From positions 310,001-374,000 of the forward strand of contig CAVTIA010000002.1 of the NCBI GenBank assembly GCA_963734635.1: DNA of 64,000 nt, in the 5' to 3' direction. Below the pieces are notes generated by a model. The model did not search any database, had not been told where the DNA came from, and saw nothing but the letters and a program-made list of their open reading frames with translations. Positions 28,012 through 37,434 of the stretch are shown piece by piece. Within the stretch, counting starts at the first letter, position 1, and each line of letters opens with the position of its first letter. Source of the stretch: DATCJA01 sp963734635. Lineage in GTDB: Bacteria > Acidobacteriota > Vicinamibacteria > Vicinamibacterales > UBA2999. The position numbers and the translations under genes were made by a program.

Positions 28012-28782
28012 ATGAGCCGCACGCACGCGGATGACGTGAAAGGACTCATTCGTCAAGCACTCCCGCGCGCGATTCGGTCACGCCGAATCAAGGCGGGACC
28101 GCTTCGCGACGCCTGGCTCGTCACGTCATGGCACGACTATCCGGCCGGCATCCTCGGGCGTACGGAAGGCCCTCTGCTCGACTGGTTCTCGAAGGAAGTG
28201 CGGCCCGGGGACACCTGGATCGACGTTGGCGCGCATTACGGTTACACCGCATTCGCACTGGCGCGACTCGTCGGGACCGGGGGGCGCGTCTTCGCGTTCG
28301 AGCCGGTTGCGATGACCGCGGGATGCGTCGATCAAGGCAGGTTGCTGAATCGATTCGATCAGCTCACGGTCCTGCCGATGGGGCTCGGAGCGGCGAATAC
28401 GCTTGAAGTGCGCCGTCTGCCTTTGACGCGGGGAATGGCCGATGCGACGCGTGCAGGTTCCGCTCACGCACACGTTGATGCAACCTTCGCGAGGTTTGAT
28501 TGGGTGTGGCCGCTCGTGCACGGCGGCAACGATAGGATTCACGGTATCAAGATCGACGTCCAGGGCATGGAACTGGACGTGCTGGATGGCATGCGCGACG
28601 CTCTGAGGCATTGGCGACCACGAATCGTCGTCGAGCTGCATGCCGGCGTGAGCCGCGAGCGAGTGCTGCGTGTGTTGAGCGACGCCGGCTACTCGGGCGA
28701 GGCAACTGCTATCGACCCCGCACACGGTGAGAGCGCTTCGCGTCTACTCGACGATCGCAGCTATGCGTTCAATCCTGCCTGA
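28012..28782 (+). CDS. FkbM family methyltransferase
   Basis: About 256 residues. The FkbM pattern is clear: GDTWIDVGAHYGYTAFALARLVG (about 58-80), VFAFEPVAMTAG, IHGIKIDVQGMELDVLDGM (about 175-193) and PRIVVELHAG. FkbM enzymes O-methylate sugars and other small molecules using SAM. I start at ATG 28012 after weak AGGA. The gene is followed 10 bases later by a GT4. Confidence 0.9.
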   Translation: MSRTHADDVKGLIRQALPRAIRSRRIKAGPLRDAWLVTSWHDYPAGILGRTEGPLLDWFSKEVRPGDTWIDVGAHYGYTAFALARLVGTGGRVFAFEPVAMTAGCVDQGRLLNRFDQLTVLPMGLGAANTLEVRRLPLTRGMADATRAGSAHAHVDATFARFDWVWPLVHGGNDRIHGIKIDVQGMELDVLDGMRDALRHWRPRIVVELHAGVSRERVLRVLSDAGYSGEATAIDPAHGESASRLLDDRSYAFNPA

Positions 28783-28792
28783 ACGTCGAGCC

Positions 28793-30037
28793 ATGGCACG
28801 CCTCTTCATCATCACGATCAACTACGCGCCCGAGCCAAGCGGCTTCGCGCCTCACGTGACGGCGCTCGCCGAGCACCTTGCGCGACAGGGTCATCAGGTG
28901 TCCGTGTTTACCGGATTTCCCTTCGCGCCGAGGTGGCGCAGGCGCGTGGAAGATCGATGGCGCGTTTTTGCGTGTGAGCGCAGCGGCAGCCTCACCGTGC
29001 GTCGGCTGACGCATTTCATTCCACGCAAACCGTCCAGCGCCGTACAGCGGATCTGCATGGAAAGCTCCTTCGGCGCGATCGGATTTGCCGCGATGGTCAG
29101 CGTGATGCTGAAGACCGGGCGACCCGATGCCTTCGTCTATGTCGGCGCTCAACCCGCTCTTGCAATGCTCGCGAGAATCGTGGCGACGCTCGTCAGGCGT
29201 CCCTACCTTGTCCGAATTACCGATCTAGCAGCCAGGGCGGCGATGGACGTTGGCATCGTCGGGCGCCGCGTGTCCCGAGCCCTGGATGCGTTCGAGTTTG
29301 CGGCTTATGCAAAGGCCGCCGGGGCGGCCGTCCTGTGCCGCAGCTTTGAGCAAGCCCTGGACGATTACGGCTATCCATCGGATCGCATCCGCGTAATTGC
29401 CAACCCAATCGACGTCGACCGGATTCGTCCGATCGCGCGCACCGGACGCCTTCGTGTCCGATATGGCATTCCGGCGGACGCATTCGTGGTCATGCACGCG
29501 GGCAGCATGGGGCTGAAGCAGGGGCTGTCCACCGTGATCGAGGCGGCTGCGCTCACGCGTGAATCGGCGATCCATTGGGTCTTCATCGGCGACGGCGAGG
29601 TTCGTTCCCAGCTGATTGACGCGACTCGAAGCGTGGGCGTGCAACATAAAGTGCACTTCCTTCCCTTTCAGCCGGATAACGCCTTGTCGGAAGCATTCGC
29701 GGACGCCGATGTGCTGCTCGTCAATCAAGTGCGAGCCGTCAAGGACACCCTCATCCCCGGGAAGCTGCTCACATACATGGCAGCCGGCCGCCCGGTACTC
29801 GTTGCAGCGAACCCCGAGAGTCAAGCCGCGCAACTTCTTCGCGATGCTGGCGGCGGTCTGCTGATCACACCGGAGGACGCCGACGCGCTGGCGATCGCGG
29901 CACGTACGCTCTCCACGTCAGGGCAAGACACGCTGTCCGCATTCGGTACACGAAATCGGACATATGCCGAAATGAATTTCGATCAGCAGAAGGTCCTTGT
30001 GGAGCAGGAACAGTTCCTTCTGCAGCAGCTCGCATGA
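28793..30037 (+). CDS. Glycosyltransferase family 4, WbuB-like
   Basis: About 414 residues from ATG 28793. The N-terminus MARLFIITINYAPEPSGFAPHVTALAEHLARQGHQVSVFTGFP is diagnostic of the WbuB/WcaI subgroup. The donor half has FVVMHAGSMGLKQGLSTVIEAA, WVFIGDGEVRSQL and IPGKLLTYMAAGRPVLVAANPES, in which the usual second Glu is replaced as in other WbuB proteins. It likely adds a 6-deoxy or amino sugar, but specificity is unknown. It overlaps the ligase start by an ATGA. Confidence 0.9.
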   Translation: MARLFIITINYAPEPSGFAPHVTALAEHLARQGHQVSVFTGFPFAPRWRRRVEDRWRVFACERSGSLTVRRLTHFIPRKPSSAVQRICMESSFGAIGFAAMVSVMLKTGRPDAFVYVGAQPALAMLARIVATLVRRPYLVRITDLAARAAMDVGIVGRRVSRALDAFEFAAYAKAAGAAVLCRSFEQALDDYGYPSDRIRVIANPIDVDRIRPIARTGRLRVRYGIPADAFVVMHAGSMGLKQGLSTVIEAAALTRESAIHWVFIGDGEVRSQLIDATRSVGVQHKVHFLPFQPDNALSEAFADADVLLVNQVRAVKDTLIPGKLLTYMAAGRPVLVAANPESQAAQLLRDAGGGLLITPEDADALAIAARTLSTSGQDTLSAFGTRNRTYAEMNFDQQKVLVEQEQFLLQQLA

Positions 30038-31467
30038 CGCGCCCGCAGGTCCGCTCTGCGGCAACCCCCTGGCTCGTCCTGACGCTCATTGCACTGGCAA
30101 CACTCGCATTCGGCGCCGTGTATCCGTGGGCGTACTTGCCGCTCTTCGTCGCCGCGGCGACGATTGGCGTGATTGGAATCGGACAGCATGGCGTTGTGCC
30201 CACGCTCCGTCCGGTCGTCGTCGGTCTGGCGCTCTTGTCGATCACCGTAGCCGTCCAGTTGATTCCATTGCCGGCGACCTTTGTGAACGCGATCAGCCCG
30301 TCGACCCGCGGCATCATGAACAGCTTCGATCTCGGCTTCGTTTCCGATGCGGAGTGGCTTCGGATGTCGATCGATCCCGCGCGCACGCGCATTGCGCTCT
30401 TTGCGATTGTCGCTCTCGGGGTCTACGTGATCGGCCTTGCGTCGCTTCTCGATGCGCGTGGGCTCCGGCTCCTGCCGCGGGGACTCGCACTGGTCGCGGT
30501 TCCGCTGGCACTGTTCGCCATCTATTCACGCCAGCACAACAACGGACTCATCTATGGACTCTGGGAGCCGCTCGACGGTGGCGGCGCCGATCAAGCCGGA
30601 CCATTCATCAACCGGAACCACTTCGGCGGCTGGATCGTCATGTCGTTGTGCGTCATGATCGGATGGCTGTTGGGCAAAATTGAGCGCGTCCCCCGTGTTT
30701 CTCAGAAACGCTCGCCAATCATCGCGGACGAGATAGGCGCGGTGTTCCTCATGGCAACCGCCATCGCCTTCGGCACCATCTCGCTCTTCTGGATCGTGTC
30801 GCGATCCGCAATTTCGAGCTTCGGAGCAGCCGTGGTGGTCTTTGCGTGGTTCGTGGTGAAGCGTCGTCACATGAGCCCTGCGCGGCAGATGCTCGTGCTC
30901 GTGGCGTTGGGGACGGTACTTATCGCAGCCGCGTCATTTCGCGGAATCGACATGCTGGCGCGCTGGTTCGTTGACGAGCGCAGTCTGCTCAGCCGAATCG
31001 ACGCGTGGCGGGACGGATGGGATGTGGTCCGCGACTTTCCCGTGCTCGGGACAGGTCTCAATACGTACTCGCCGGCTATGCTCCTGTACCAAAAACACAA
31101 TCCGGGATTTCATATGGCGCAGGCGCACAACGACTACCTGCAGCTCGTTGCCGAGGGAGGCGTGATTGTCGTCCTGGCCGCGACGGGGACAGTGATTCTG
31201 CTGATCAACGCGATGCGACGTACGCTGCGCGCGGCGAGCATCGAAGCGCGCGGCTACTGGGTACGCACAGGGTCCGCCGTAGGACTGATAGCGATTGCGT
31301 TTCAGGAGATCGCCGAATTCAGTCTTCAGATTCCTGCAAATGCATTCCTCTTCTGCACGCTGGCCGCATTGACTGTCACGCCGGTTCGGTCAGGCACGCC
31401 GACCGGCACGATTTCGCGTGGTAACATCGACGTGCCAGAGGATTCCGCTGGTGCCGCATTGTCCTAA
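30034..31467 (+). CDS. O-antigen ligase / polymerase-like membrane protein (Wzy_C family)
   Basis: 477 residues with 10-12 predicted membrane helices. The large periplasmic loop contains GPFINRNHFGGWIVMSL, RIDAWRDGWDVVRDFPVLGTGLNTYSPAM and the signature MAQAHNDYLQLVAEGG (about residue 365), all hallmarks of the O-antigen ligase (WaaL/Wzy_C) family in exopolysaccharide loci. It either polymerises repeat units or transfers the finished chain to an acceptor. A second polymerase-like gene lies at 16535. Confidence 0.9.
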   Translation: MTRPQVRSAATPWLVLTLIALATLAFGAVYPWAYLPLFVAAATIGVIGIGQHGVVPTLRPVVVGLALLSITVAVQLIPLPATFVNAISPSTRGIMNSFDLGFVSDAEWLRMSIDPARTRIALFAIVALGVYVIGLASLLDARGLRLLPRGLALVAVPLALFAIYSRQHNNGLIYGLWEPLDGGGADQAGPFINRNHFGGWIVMSLCVMIGWLLGKIERVPRVSQKRSPIIADEIGAVFLMATAIAFGTISLFWIVSRSAISSFGAAVVVFAWFVVKRRHMSPARQMLVLVALGTVLIAAASFRGIDMLARWFVDERSLLSRIDAWRDGWDVVRDFPVLGTGLNTYSPAMLLYQKHNPGFHMAQAHNDYLQLVAEGGVIVVLAATGTVILLINAMRRTLRAASIEARGYWVRTGSAVGLIAIAFQEIAEFSLQIPANAFLFCTLAALTVTPVRSGTPTGTISRGNIDVPEDSAGAALS

Positions 31468-31747
31468 ATGCCACTCGAAGAATCTCCGCCGCTCGGCAAC
31501 CCGAAACCATTGGGAGCGCTGGCGAAAAGAGATCACCGGAAAGCGCCCATATCGATGCCGCGCCTGTCAATGGCGTGGATGGAAATCGAGCGCCATCGAC
31601 GAACCCGATTCGAGTGCATCGGATGCATCCGGCGCTCCCGATCCACCGAATCTAAAAGGTACCCCACTCGCCCGGACCGACTCGCGCGCAGAGCTGGATC
31701 TCAAGGAGCTCGATCGATTTCACGGCAGTTCGAAAGACGACGCCTGA
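31451..31747 (+). CDS. Small zinc-ribbon protein
   Basis: About 98 residues from GTG 31451, with AGAGGA upstream. The N-terminal half is a four-cysteine zinc ribbon, HCPKCHSKNLRRS...RPYRCRACQWRGW (Cys pairs near residues 4/7 and 34/37), followed by an acidic, Ser-rich disordered tail. The start overlaps the ligase gene by 17 bases. Function is unknown; it could be a regulator or a structural partner of the membrane enzymes encoded around it. Confidence 0.75.
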   Translation: MPHCPKCHSKNLRRSATRNHWERWRKEITGKRPYRCRACQWRGWKSSAIDEPDSSASDASGAPDPPNLKGTPLARTDSRAELDLKELDRFHGSSKDDA

Positions 31748-31754
31748 CCGCTCG

Positions 31755-32477
31755 ATGGCCCTGCGCATAGGCTTCGACCTGGACGGCGTGCTGGCGGACA
31801 TGGATACGGCGATCGTCCGCGAGGCAACCACACTCTTCGGATCGACGCCCTCCCCGTCGCCGCATGAAGGGCCCGCGTCGATGGGCGATGCGGTGCCGGA
31901 GGAAATCGCCAATGACGCGCCGGTCCGAAACGAGATGCAGTTGACGGCTCGCCAGCGCCGGCAACTCTGGCGCCATCTCCGAAGCATCGACAATTTCTGG
32001 GAGTCACTCGATGAGATCGAGCCGGGATCAGTGGCACGGCTCGCGCGGATGGCGGAAAAGCGGCGCTGGGAGATCATCTTCCTGACTCGTCGCCCCACCA
32101 CGTCGGGGCGAACGTCTCAAGTCCAGTCGCAGCGCTGGCTCGAAAAAAGAGGATTTCCACTCCCGAGCGTTTTCGTGGTGACTGCCTCGCGGGGACTCAT
32201 TGCCACCGCGCTCACGCTCGACATCGTCGTGGACGATACGCCGGAAAACTGTGTGGACATCGCCTCGGACTCGAAGGCACGAACGATCGCGATTTTCCGC
32301 AATCAGGACAGGCAGCCCCCCGCCGTTTTCAGCCAGATGGGCATCCATGTCGTCAACTCGACGGCGCAGTGTCTCGATCTGCTGGTCGAGATCGATTCGA
32401 GCCTTGCACAGCCGAAAGCCGGCCGCCTCGAACGGGTCATGCGGACATTGGGCCTCAAGGAATCCACGAGCGCCTGA
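31755..32477 (+). CDS. HAD-superfamily hydrolase, 5'-nucleotidase-like
   Basis: 240 residues. HAD motif I is IGFDLDGVLADMD (about 5-17), motif II is IIFLTRRPT (about 107) and motif IV is DIVVDDTPENC (about 158). The layout resembles 5'(3')-deoxyribonucleotidase/NT5C-type HAD proteins with a helical cap. The substrate may be a nucleotide or a sugar phosphate of the pathway. It follows the zinc-ribbon gene by 7 bases. Confidence 0.8.
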   Translation: MALRIGFDLDGVLADMDTAIVREATTLFGSTPSPSPHEGPASMGDAVPEEIANDAPVRNEMQLTARQRRQLWRHLRSIDNFWESLDEIEPGSVARLARMAEKRRWEIIFLTRRPTTSGRTSQVQSQRWLEKRGFPLPSVFVVTASRGLIATALTLDIVVDDTPENCVDIASDSKARTIAIFRNQDRQPPAVFSQMGIHVVNSTAQCLDLLVEIDSSLAQPKAGRLERVMRTLGLKESTSA

Positions 32478-32501
32478 AGCGCCGCATCATCCTCCCTCCA
32501 T

Positions 32502-33515
32502 ATGATCGTCCGCAGCGACAACGAGTGGGGCCGCCTGCGGTCCGTGATCGTCGGGCGGGCGGACAGCGCCCGCGTGCCTATTCCCGACGTGAGCCTGCGG
32601 GCGGTCAATTACGCGGGCACTTCACGCCCGATTCAGAGCGGACCCTACCCGCAGCGTGTGATCGACGAGGCCAACGAGGACCTCGAATTCCTGTGCGACG
32701 TATTTGCCTCCGCAGGCGTGGACGTCCATCGGCCTGACGTTCCGCGTACCGATGTCCGTCATGGTGCAGACGGATGGTGTTCCGACGGGTACTATGCGTT
32801 TTGCCCGCGGGACGGCCTGCTCGTTGTCGGCGACACGATTGTGGAGACGCCAATGGCGCTGCGATCGCGCTTCACCGACGCATTCCCCTACAGGCGCATC
32901 CTGCAGAAAGCGATGCTGGACGGTGCACGCTGGATTGCGGCCCCGAAGCCCAGCCTGCCCGACGAGGGATACGACGAGCGCGCCGATCGCGATCACAAGA
33001 GCCTGCGCAATCTCGAGCCGGTTTTCGATGCCGCCAACGTCCTCCGCGCCGATCGGGACCTGTTTTTTCTGGAGAGCAACAGCGGCAACGCGCTCGGCGC
33101 CGCATGGCTGCAGCGTGCGCTCGGTTCCCACTACACCGTTCATCTGTTGAGCGGCATCTATAGCTACATGCACCTGGACAGCACGGTCAGCCTGCTGCGG
33201 CCGGGACTGGTTCTAATGAATCCGGAACGGCTGAACAGCACGAGTATCCCGGCCGCGCTCCGGAAGTGGCGGATTCTGTGGTGCCCTCCGCCCGTCGATG
33301 TCGGATTCGTCGAACCGTATGAACACGCGAGTCTCTGGATTGGCATGAACCTGTTGATGCTGGACGAGCAGACTGCAATCGTCGAAAAGTCGCAGGTGCC
33401 GCTGATTCGGCTCCTGGAGCAGGAAGGTATCACCGTGGTTCCCGTACCGATGCGGCACGCGCGGACACTGGGCGGTGCAATCCACTGCGTAGCGTTGGAC
33501 CTGCGGCGCGATTAG
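32502..33515 (+). CDS. Amidinotransferase (glycine/inosamine amidinotransferase family)
   Basis: 337 residues of the guanidino-modifying enzyme fold. Catalytic elements are in place: an acidic FDAANVLR segment (about 175), MHLDS with His224 and Asp226, and the nucleophile Cys329 in LGGAIHCVALD. Related enzymes move an amidino group from arginine to glycine (GATM), or to an aminocyclitol phosphate (StrB1). In this locus an amino sugar made by the DegT aminotransferases is a plausible acceptor. This is the last gene of the plus-strand run; the next gene is convergent. Confidence 0.85.
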   Translation: MIVRSDNEWGRLRSVIVGRADSARVPIPDVSLRAVNYAGTSRPIQSGPYPQRVIDEANEDLEFLCDVFASAGVDVHRPDVPRTDVRHGADGWCSDGYYAFCPRDGLLVVGDTIVETPMALRSRFTDAFPYRRILQKAMLDGARWIAAPKPSLPDEGYDERADRDHKSLRNLEPVFDAANVLRADRDLFFLESNSGNALGAAWLQRALGSHYTVHLLSGIYSYMHLDSTVSLLRPGLVLMNPERLNSTSIPAALRKWRILWCPPPVDVGFVEPYEHASLWIGMNLLMLDEQTAIVEKSQVPLIRLLEQEGITVVPVPMRHARTLGGAIHCVALDLRRD

Positions 33516-33533
33516 TTCACGAAACCCGCTTCC

Positions 33534-34532
33534 CTACTCGCCGGTCATGCCGACGGGGCTTCTTTTCGCGTTCCGCGACAGGCGTACGGCGTCTGGTCGT
33601 GCGGAGTACGGAAAGGTGGGTTCGATCGACGTCCAGAGACCGCGGCACGCGCCCGCAACGTAGGCACGCGCGAGCGTCCACCGGGATATGCCGAGCGGCG
33701 CCCTCTCTGTATGAAAACGCCAGTTGCGCCGCGTCCCGACCACCGCTTCGGCGACGTACCTGGTGACTCGCCATCTCTGGCGTGTCACGACGAAGAGAAA
33801 CACTGCATATGCGGCAAGATCGGCACGAGATTGGATGTATTGCCTCTGACGCTTCTCCAATGTTGTCGGAAGGGGATGTCGCACTCTCGCTTCCGGCGTG
33901 TACGCCACGGCGTAGCCGGCTTCGATCAATTGCGCGAATGCTCGATGCTCTTCGCAGCTCGATAAAAGCGCGCCTCGCCCCAGTCTCTCGTCGAAGCCCC
34001 GCCACTCGTCGAATACTCGACGACGGAACGCCATGTTGTTGCCGTTTCCGATACCACCGAAGGACGCAATCTCGAACCAGCGCGGGTGGCGGCGATCGAG
34101 GCGAACGACTGATGGTCCCAGGTCGGTGAAGTCGGAACCACTAGCGTCGGCCGCTTCGAGGAGCGGTAGTGTCCTCCCGGTCGCCACCGCGACGTCCGGG
34201 TCATCAAACTGGGCTGCCAGGTGCGCGAGCCACGTCGGGTCCGGAACAGCGTCGTCATCAATGAAGGCAATCACTTCCGAGGAGCAGGCGCGCGCACCGG
34301 TGTTTCGAGCGCGACTCAGACCGGGAATGGGCTCGCCGACATACCGCACACCTGCCCGTCGCGCAACCTCGAATGCGCGGTCATCGCTGGGTGCGTTGTC
34401 GACAACGACGACGTCGAAGCGCGGATAGGCGAGCTGTTCGAGCGCCTGCAGGCAACGATGCAGCGCGTCAGGCCGGTTGCGCGTGCAAATGACAACCGAG
34501 CAGGTCGGCGCGCCGGCGGCCGCAGTGATCAT
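33534..34532 (-). CDS. Glycosyltransferase family 2
   Basis: About 332 residues. GT-A motifs: CSVVICTRNRPDALHRCLQAL, VVVVDNAPSDDRA, PGLSRARNTGA and the metal-binding FIDDDAVPD (about 91). A GNGNNMAFRRRVF segment (about 165) is typical of rhamnosyl/galactofuranosyl-type GT2. ATG 34532 overlaps the preceding gene's TGA by one base (TGATG). It is the last gene of the minus-strand sub-operon that meets the plus-strand run 18 bases away. Confidence 0.9.
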   Translation of the reverse strand: MITAAAGAPTCSVVICTRNRPDALHRCLQALEQLAYPRFDVVVVDNAPSDDRAFEVARRAGVRYVGEPIPGLSRARNTGARACSSEVIAFIDDDAVPDPTWLAHLAAQFDDPDVAVATGRTLPLLEAADASGSDFTDLGPSVVRLDRRHPRWFEIASFGGIGNGNNMAFRRRVFDEWRGFDERLGRGALLSSCEEHRAFAQLIEAGYAVAYTPEARVRHPLPTTLEKRQRQYIQSRADLAAYAVFLFVVTRQRWRVTRYVAEAVVGTRRNWRFHTERAPLGISRWTLARAYVAGACRGLWTSIEPTFPYSARPDAVRLSRNAKRSPVGMTGE

Positions 34533-35642
34533 CAAGAGGTTCCAATCCTGGCCTGGTTCAAAACCGCTTGTGGGTCCCGCAAACCGAGCAACCGGTCGTA
34601 GACCGTGGCGATTTCGGCGGCCATTCGCTGCGGCGAGAAGTGCTGCCGGACGCGCGCCTGGCCTGCAGCGCCCATCGTTTCACGGAGATCCGCGTGAAGC
34701 ACGAGATGGCGCAGTCGGGCCGCCAGCGTCGCGGGATCGGCTGGCGGGACGACGTACCCCGTGCGACCGTCCTCGACGAGCTCAGGTAACCCACCGGCTG
34801 ACGAGGCGACAACAGGCAACCCGGCCGCCATCGCCTCGAGAGCTGCCATGCCAAACCCTTCAGCGAGCGATGGCTGCACGAGAATGTCCCATCGGCCGAG
34901 CCAAGGCCATATGTCAGGCTGCCACCCGACAAACGCGACGCTGTCCTCGAGACCAAGCGTGCGGACCTCCTGCCGAAGCGTCGTCTGATCCGGACCTGCT
35001 CCAGCTATCTCGAGACGAACGCCCTCAACGTCCCGCCGGAGAAGGGCGAGAGCACGTATGACGTAGACGATGCCTTTGATCGGCACGAGCCGGCTGGCGA
35101 CACCGAGCATCGTGGGTTGGTTCACGCCTCTCGGTCTTGTGATTTCCTCTTGTAGCTCGATACCGTGGTAGACGACACGTGGTGTGATCCCAACGATCTT
35201 CGTCGCAACGGCTCGCGACAACGCCACGACCTCGTCCGCCATCCACGGACGAACATGGATCGGCCCCGCAATGCCCTCTTCCGCTCCGTCGGAGTGCGCG
35301 TGGAACACGATCTTCGTTCGCTGCGCCGACCTCACCACGAACGGAACCGCACGGCCACCGAAATGGAGGTGGACGATCGAAAAACTCTCGCGCTGCAGGC
35401 TGCGCCGGAACCGTAGCGCACCCGCCACATCATTACGCGCTCCACTCCAATCGAACGCGCGCACACCGATGCCCGCCGCGCGAAGCTCGTCGGCCATGGG
35501 TCCGTCGCCACCGAGAAACCACACGGTCACGTCGTACCCGCGCGTGGAGACTGCCTTTGCCAGAGTTCGCACCACGCGGCTGATGCTGGCTCCCTGCGCG
35601 TGCGCGGCAGTCAGGACGTGTGGTCACACGCAACGGCATCAT
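34532..35642 (-). CDS. Glycosyltransferase family 4, one frame break near the start
   Basis: About 369 residues after correction. The donor domain shows MLGVASRLVPIKGIVYVIRALALL, LEIAGAGPDQTTL and VQPSLAEGFGMAALEAMAAGLPVVASSAGGLPELVEDGRTGYVVPP. The true N-terminus MMPLRVTT (ATG 35642, overlapping the deacetylase TGA) is in another frame from AHAQGASISRVVRTLAKAV. One extra base at about 35620 restores continuity. Confidence 0.88.
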
Positions 35643-36439
35643 CGCTGCTCGCCCCATAGCAGCCCCGTAAGGTCACGAACGCGTGACCGGATACGCAAAC
35701 GCGCGCGCCACCGGTCAACGGGATAACGCCCGAATCGAACGCGACTGGCCAAGGCAACCGCTGAGTCATCGGGCTGCACCATGCTCCGTGACAAGGCGTA
35801 CCGGTCGGACGAAACCGTGTTCACTCCTGCCTCGCACGAGAACGCGCACTCGAACACAGCACGCACACGATTCTGAACCGCTTCGTTCATGCGACCGAAC
35901 GGATATGCAAAGGCCCGAACGTGCTGGCCTGTGATGGCGGCAAGATCGTCGCGGCTGCCGTCAATTTCCTCTCGCATCTCGCGATCCGACAGCGTCGTGA
36001 GATCCGCATGCGTACGAGTGTGCGCACCGAACTCGATACCACGCCCGGCCCATTCCTGAATCTGGTCCTCGGTCATTAAATGGTGCGGTTGTGAACCTCT
36101 GAGCCGATCCCATACATTTTCGTCGCCCACGTGATGAGTGACGACGAACACGGCAGCGCCAAAGTTGTGGCGTTTCAGCACCGGCAACGCGTACGTCGTC
36201 AGATCCGCATATGCATCGTCGAACGTCAGAAGCACGGGCTTACGCGGTAGGGCTCGATGGTTGCTGCACCAGGCGAGCCAATCGGCGGGACGTATACCGA
36301 CGTATCCGCGTCGAACGAGCCAGCTGACGTGTCGCGCAAACCGTTCTGCTGAAACAGTCAACTCGGAAAAGGTGCCTGGTTGTGAGGGCCCGACATGGTG
36401 ATACAGCAATACAGGCAGCCGCACGAATCCTGTTCTCAT
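35639..36439 (-). CDS. Polysaccharide deacetylase (NodB domain)
   Basis: 266 residues. The carbohydrate esterase 4 motifs are present: LLTFDDAYADL with the Asp-Asp pair (about residues 71-77), HTRTHADL metal-binding His motif (about 141-148) and AFAYPFGRMNE. It removes acetyl groups from N-acetylated sugars. No signal peptide is evident, so action on lipid-linked intermediates in the cytoplasm is possible. Alternatively it is exported by another route. Confidence 0.9.
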   Translation of the reverse strand: MRTGFVRLPVLLYHHVGPSQPGTFSELTVSAERFARHVSWLVRRGYVGIRPADWLAWCSNHRALPRKPVLLTFDDAYADLTTYALPVLKRHNFGAAVFVVTHHVGDENVWDRLRGSQPHHLMTEDQIQEWAGRGIEFGAHTRTHADLTTLSDREMREEIDGSRDDLAAITGQHVRAFAYPFGRMNEAVQNRVRAVFECAFSCEAGVNTVSSDRYALSRSMVQPDDSAVALASRVRFGRYPVDRWRARLRIRSRVRDLTGLLWGEQR

Positions 36440-36466
36440 AGTCCTGTTGTCAGATTGCTTATATCG

Positions 36467-37434
36467 TCATCTGAACCTGCGATTAAGTCGCCGCCACCGG
36501 TCCGCCTTGAGCCGTGCACGAGCGACCAGTCCGCGTGGCCCGAGACTGCGCCACCATCGAAGGCGCTCCCGGCCGCGGGTGAGAAGACCGGGGCACGCCA
36601 TTTCGGCGGCTTCTTGTTCGGCCAGGACGTCCCACTCCGGCCCCCACGCTGGGGTAAGCGTCGAGAGATCGAGCTTGGGATAGTCCGCAAGAAAAGCCGC
36701 CTCCCCTTTCTTCGCAAGCGCCTCGAGCGCGATGAGCTCAGCCCGGAGCAAATACGGAGCGATCCGTGGTTGGACCGTCCAATCGCGTTCGATAGGAGCC
36801 ATACCATTGATGCCACAGCACCGGCGAATCGCCGTCCTTCAGAACGTTTCCGATTCCGTACCGTGCCGTGTAAAACGGCATCAGATACTTGTGGCGCGTC
36901 AGCTTCTGGCCGATTCCGTGGTCATATTCGTACTCCCAGGCGCCGTAGCTGCGGCGACCGCGGACACCAGCCAGCCCCCATCGCCGTCTGAACTCGTGCC
37001 AATTGAACATCAGGAGCGGGCCGGCCGCCTGCCCGGGAGCGAAGCGCCACCAGCCGTTTATTGAAGGCGCCGCGGATGCGATCTCAGGGCTGTCACGCAC
37101 GCGTTCTTCCATGCCCACCAGATCCCACCGTCCGTCTCTGAGTCCTGCGAGCAGACTGTCCAGGCTGGACAGCAGCGCTGTGTCATGTTCGATGATGCAC
37201 ACGTACTCTGTGTCGCACCGCTCGAGCAGCCGCAGCAGCGCATCCGCGTAGTCATAGTCTTCCAGCCAGTACCTGGACGCCAAACTCAGCCCGGTACGAT
37301 TCCATTTCGTCGCGCCCCCCTCCGCGCTTGGACACGAGAATCGGAGCGATCGAATGGAACGTTCGAATCGATCTGAGATGCACCCGCATCATCTCGGCAC
37401 CCGACCAATACGGCGTCACGAACGAAAACGTCAT
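36467..37434 (-). CDS. Putative glycosyltransferase-like protein, two frame breaks
   Basis: Three open segments in different frames join into one product of about 320 residues: MTFSFVTPYWSGAEMMRVHLRSI..., then ASRYWLEDYDYADALLRLLERC...CIIEHDTALL..., then ...RIAPYLLRAELIALEALAKKGEAAF.... The breaks lie at about 37292 (extra base) and 36790. The SFVTPYW start and EHDT (a DxD-like site) suggest a GT-A glycosyltransferase, but no family is recognised. ATG 37434 overlaps the aminotransferase stop by an ATGA. With two breaks it could be a true pseudogene, yet the start, end and spacing are intact. Confidence 0.6.

Noticed and set aside
31468..31770. 100-codon frame just after the ligase stop
   Set aside because: It overlaps the zinc-ribbon gene in another frame; only the zinc-ribbon frame shows organised Cys pairs.
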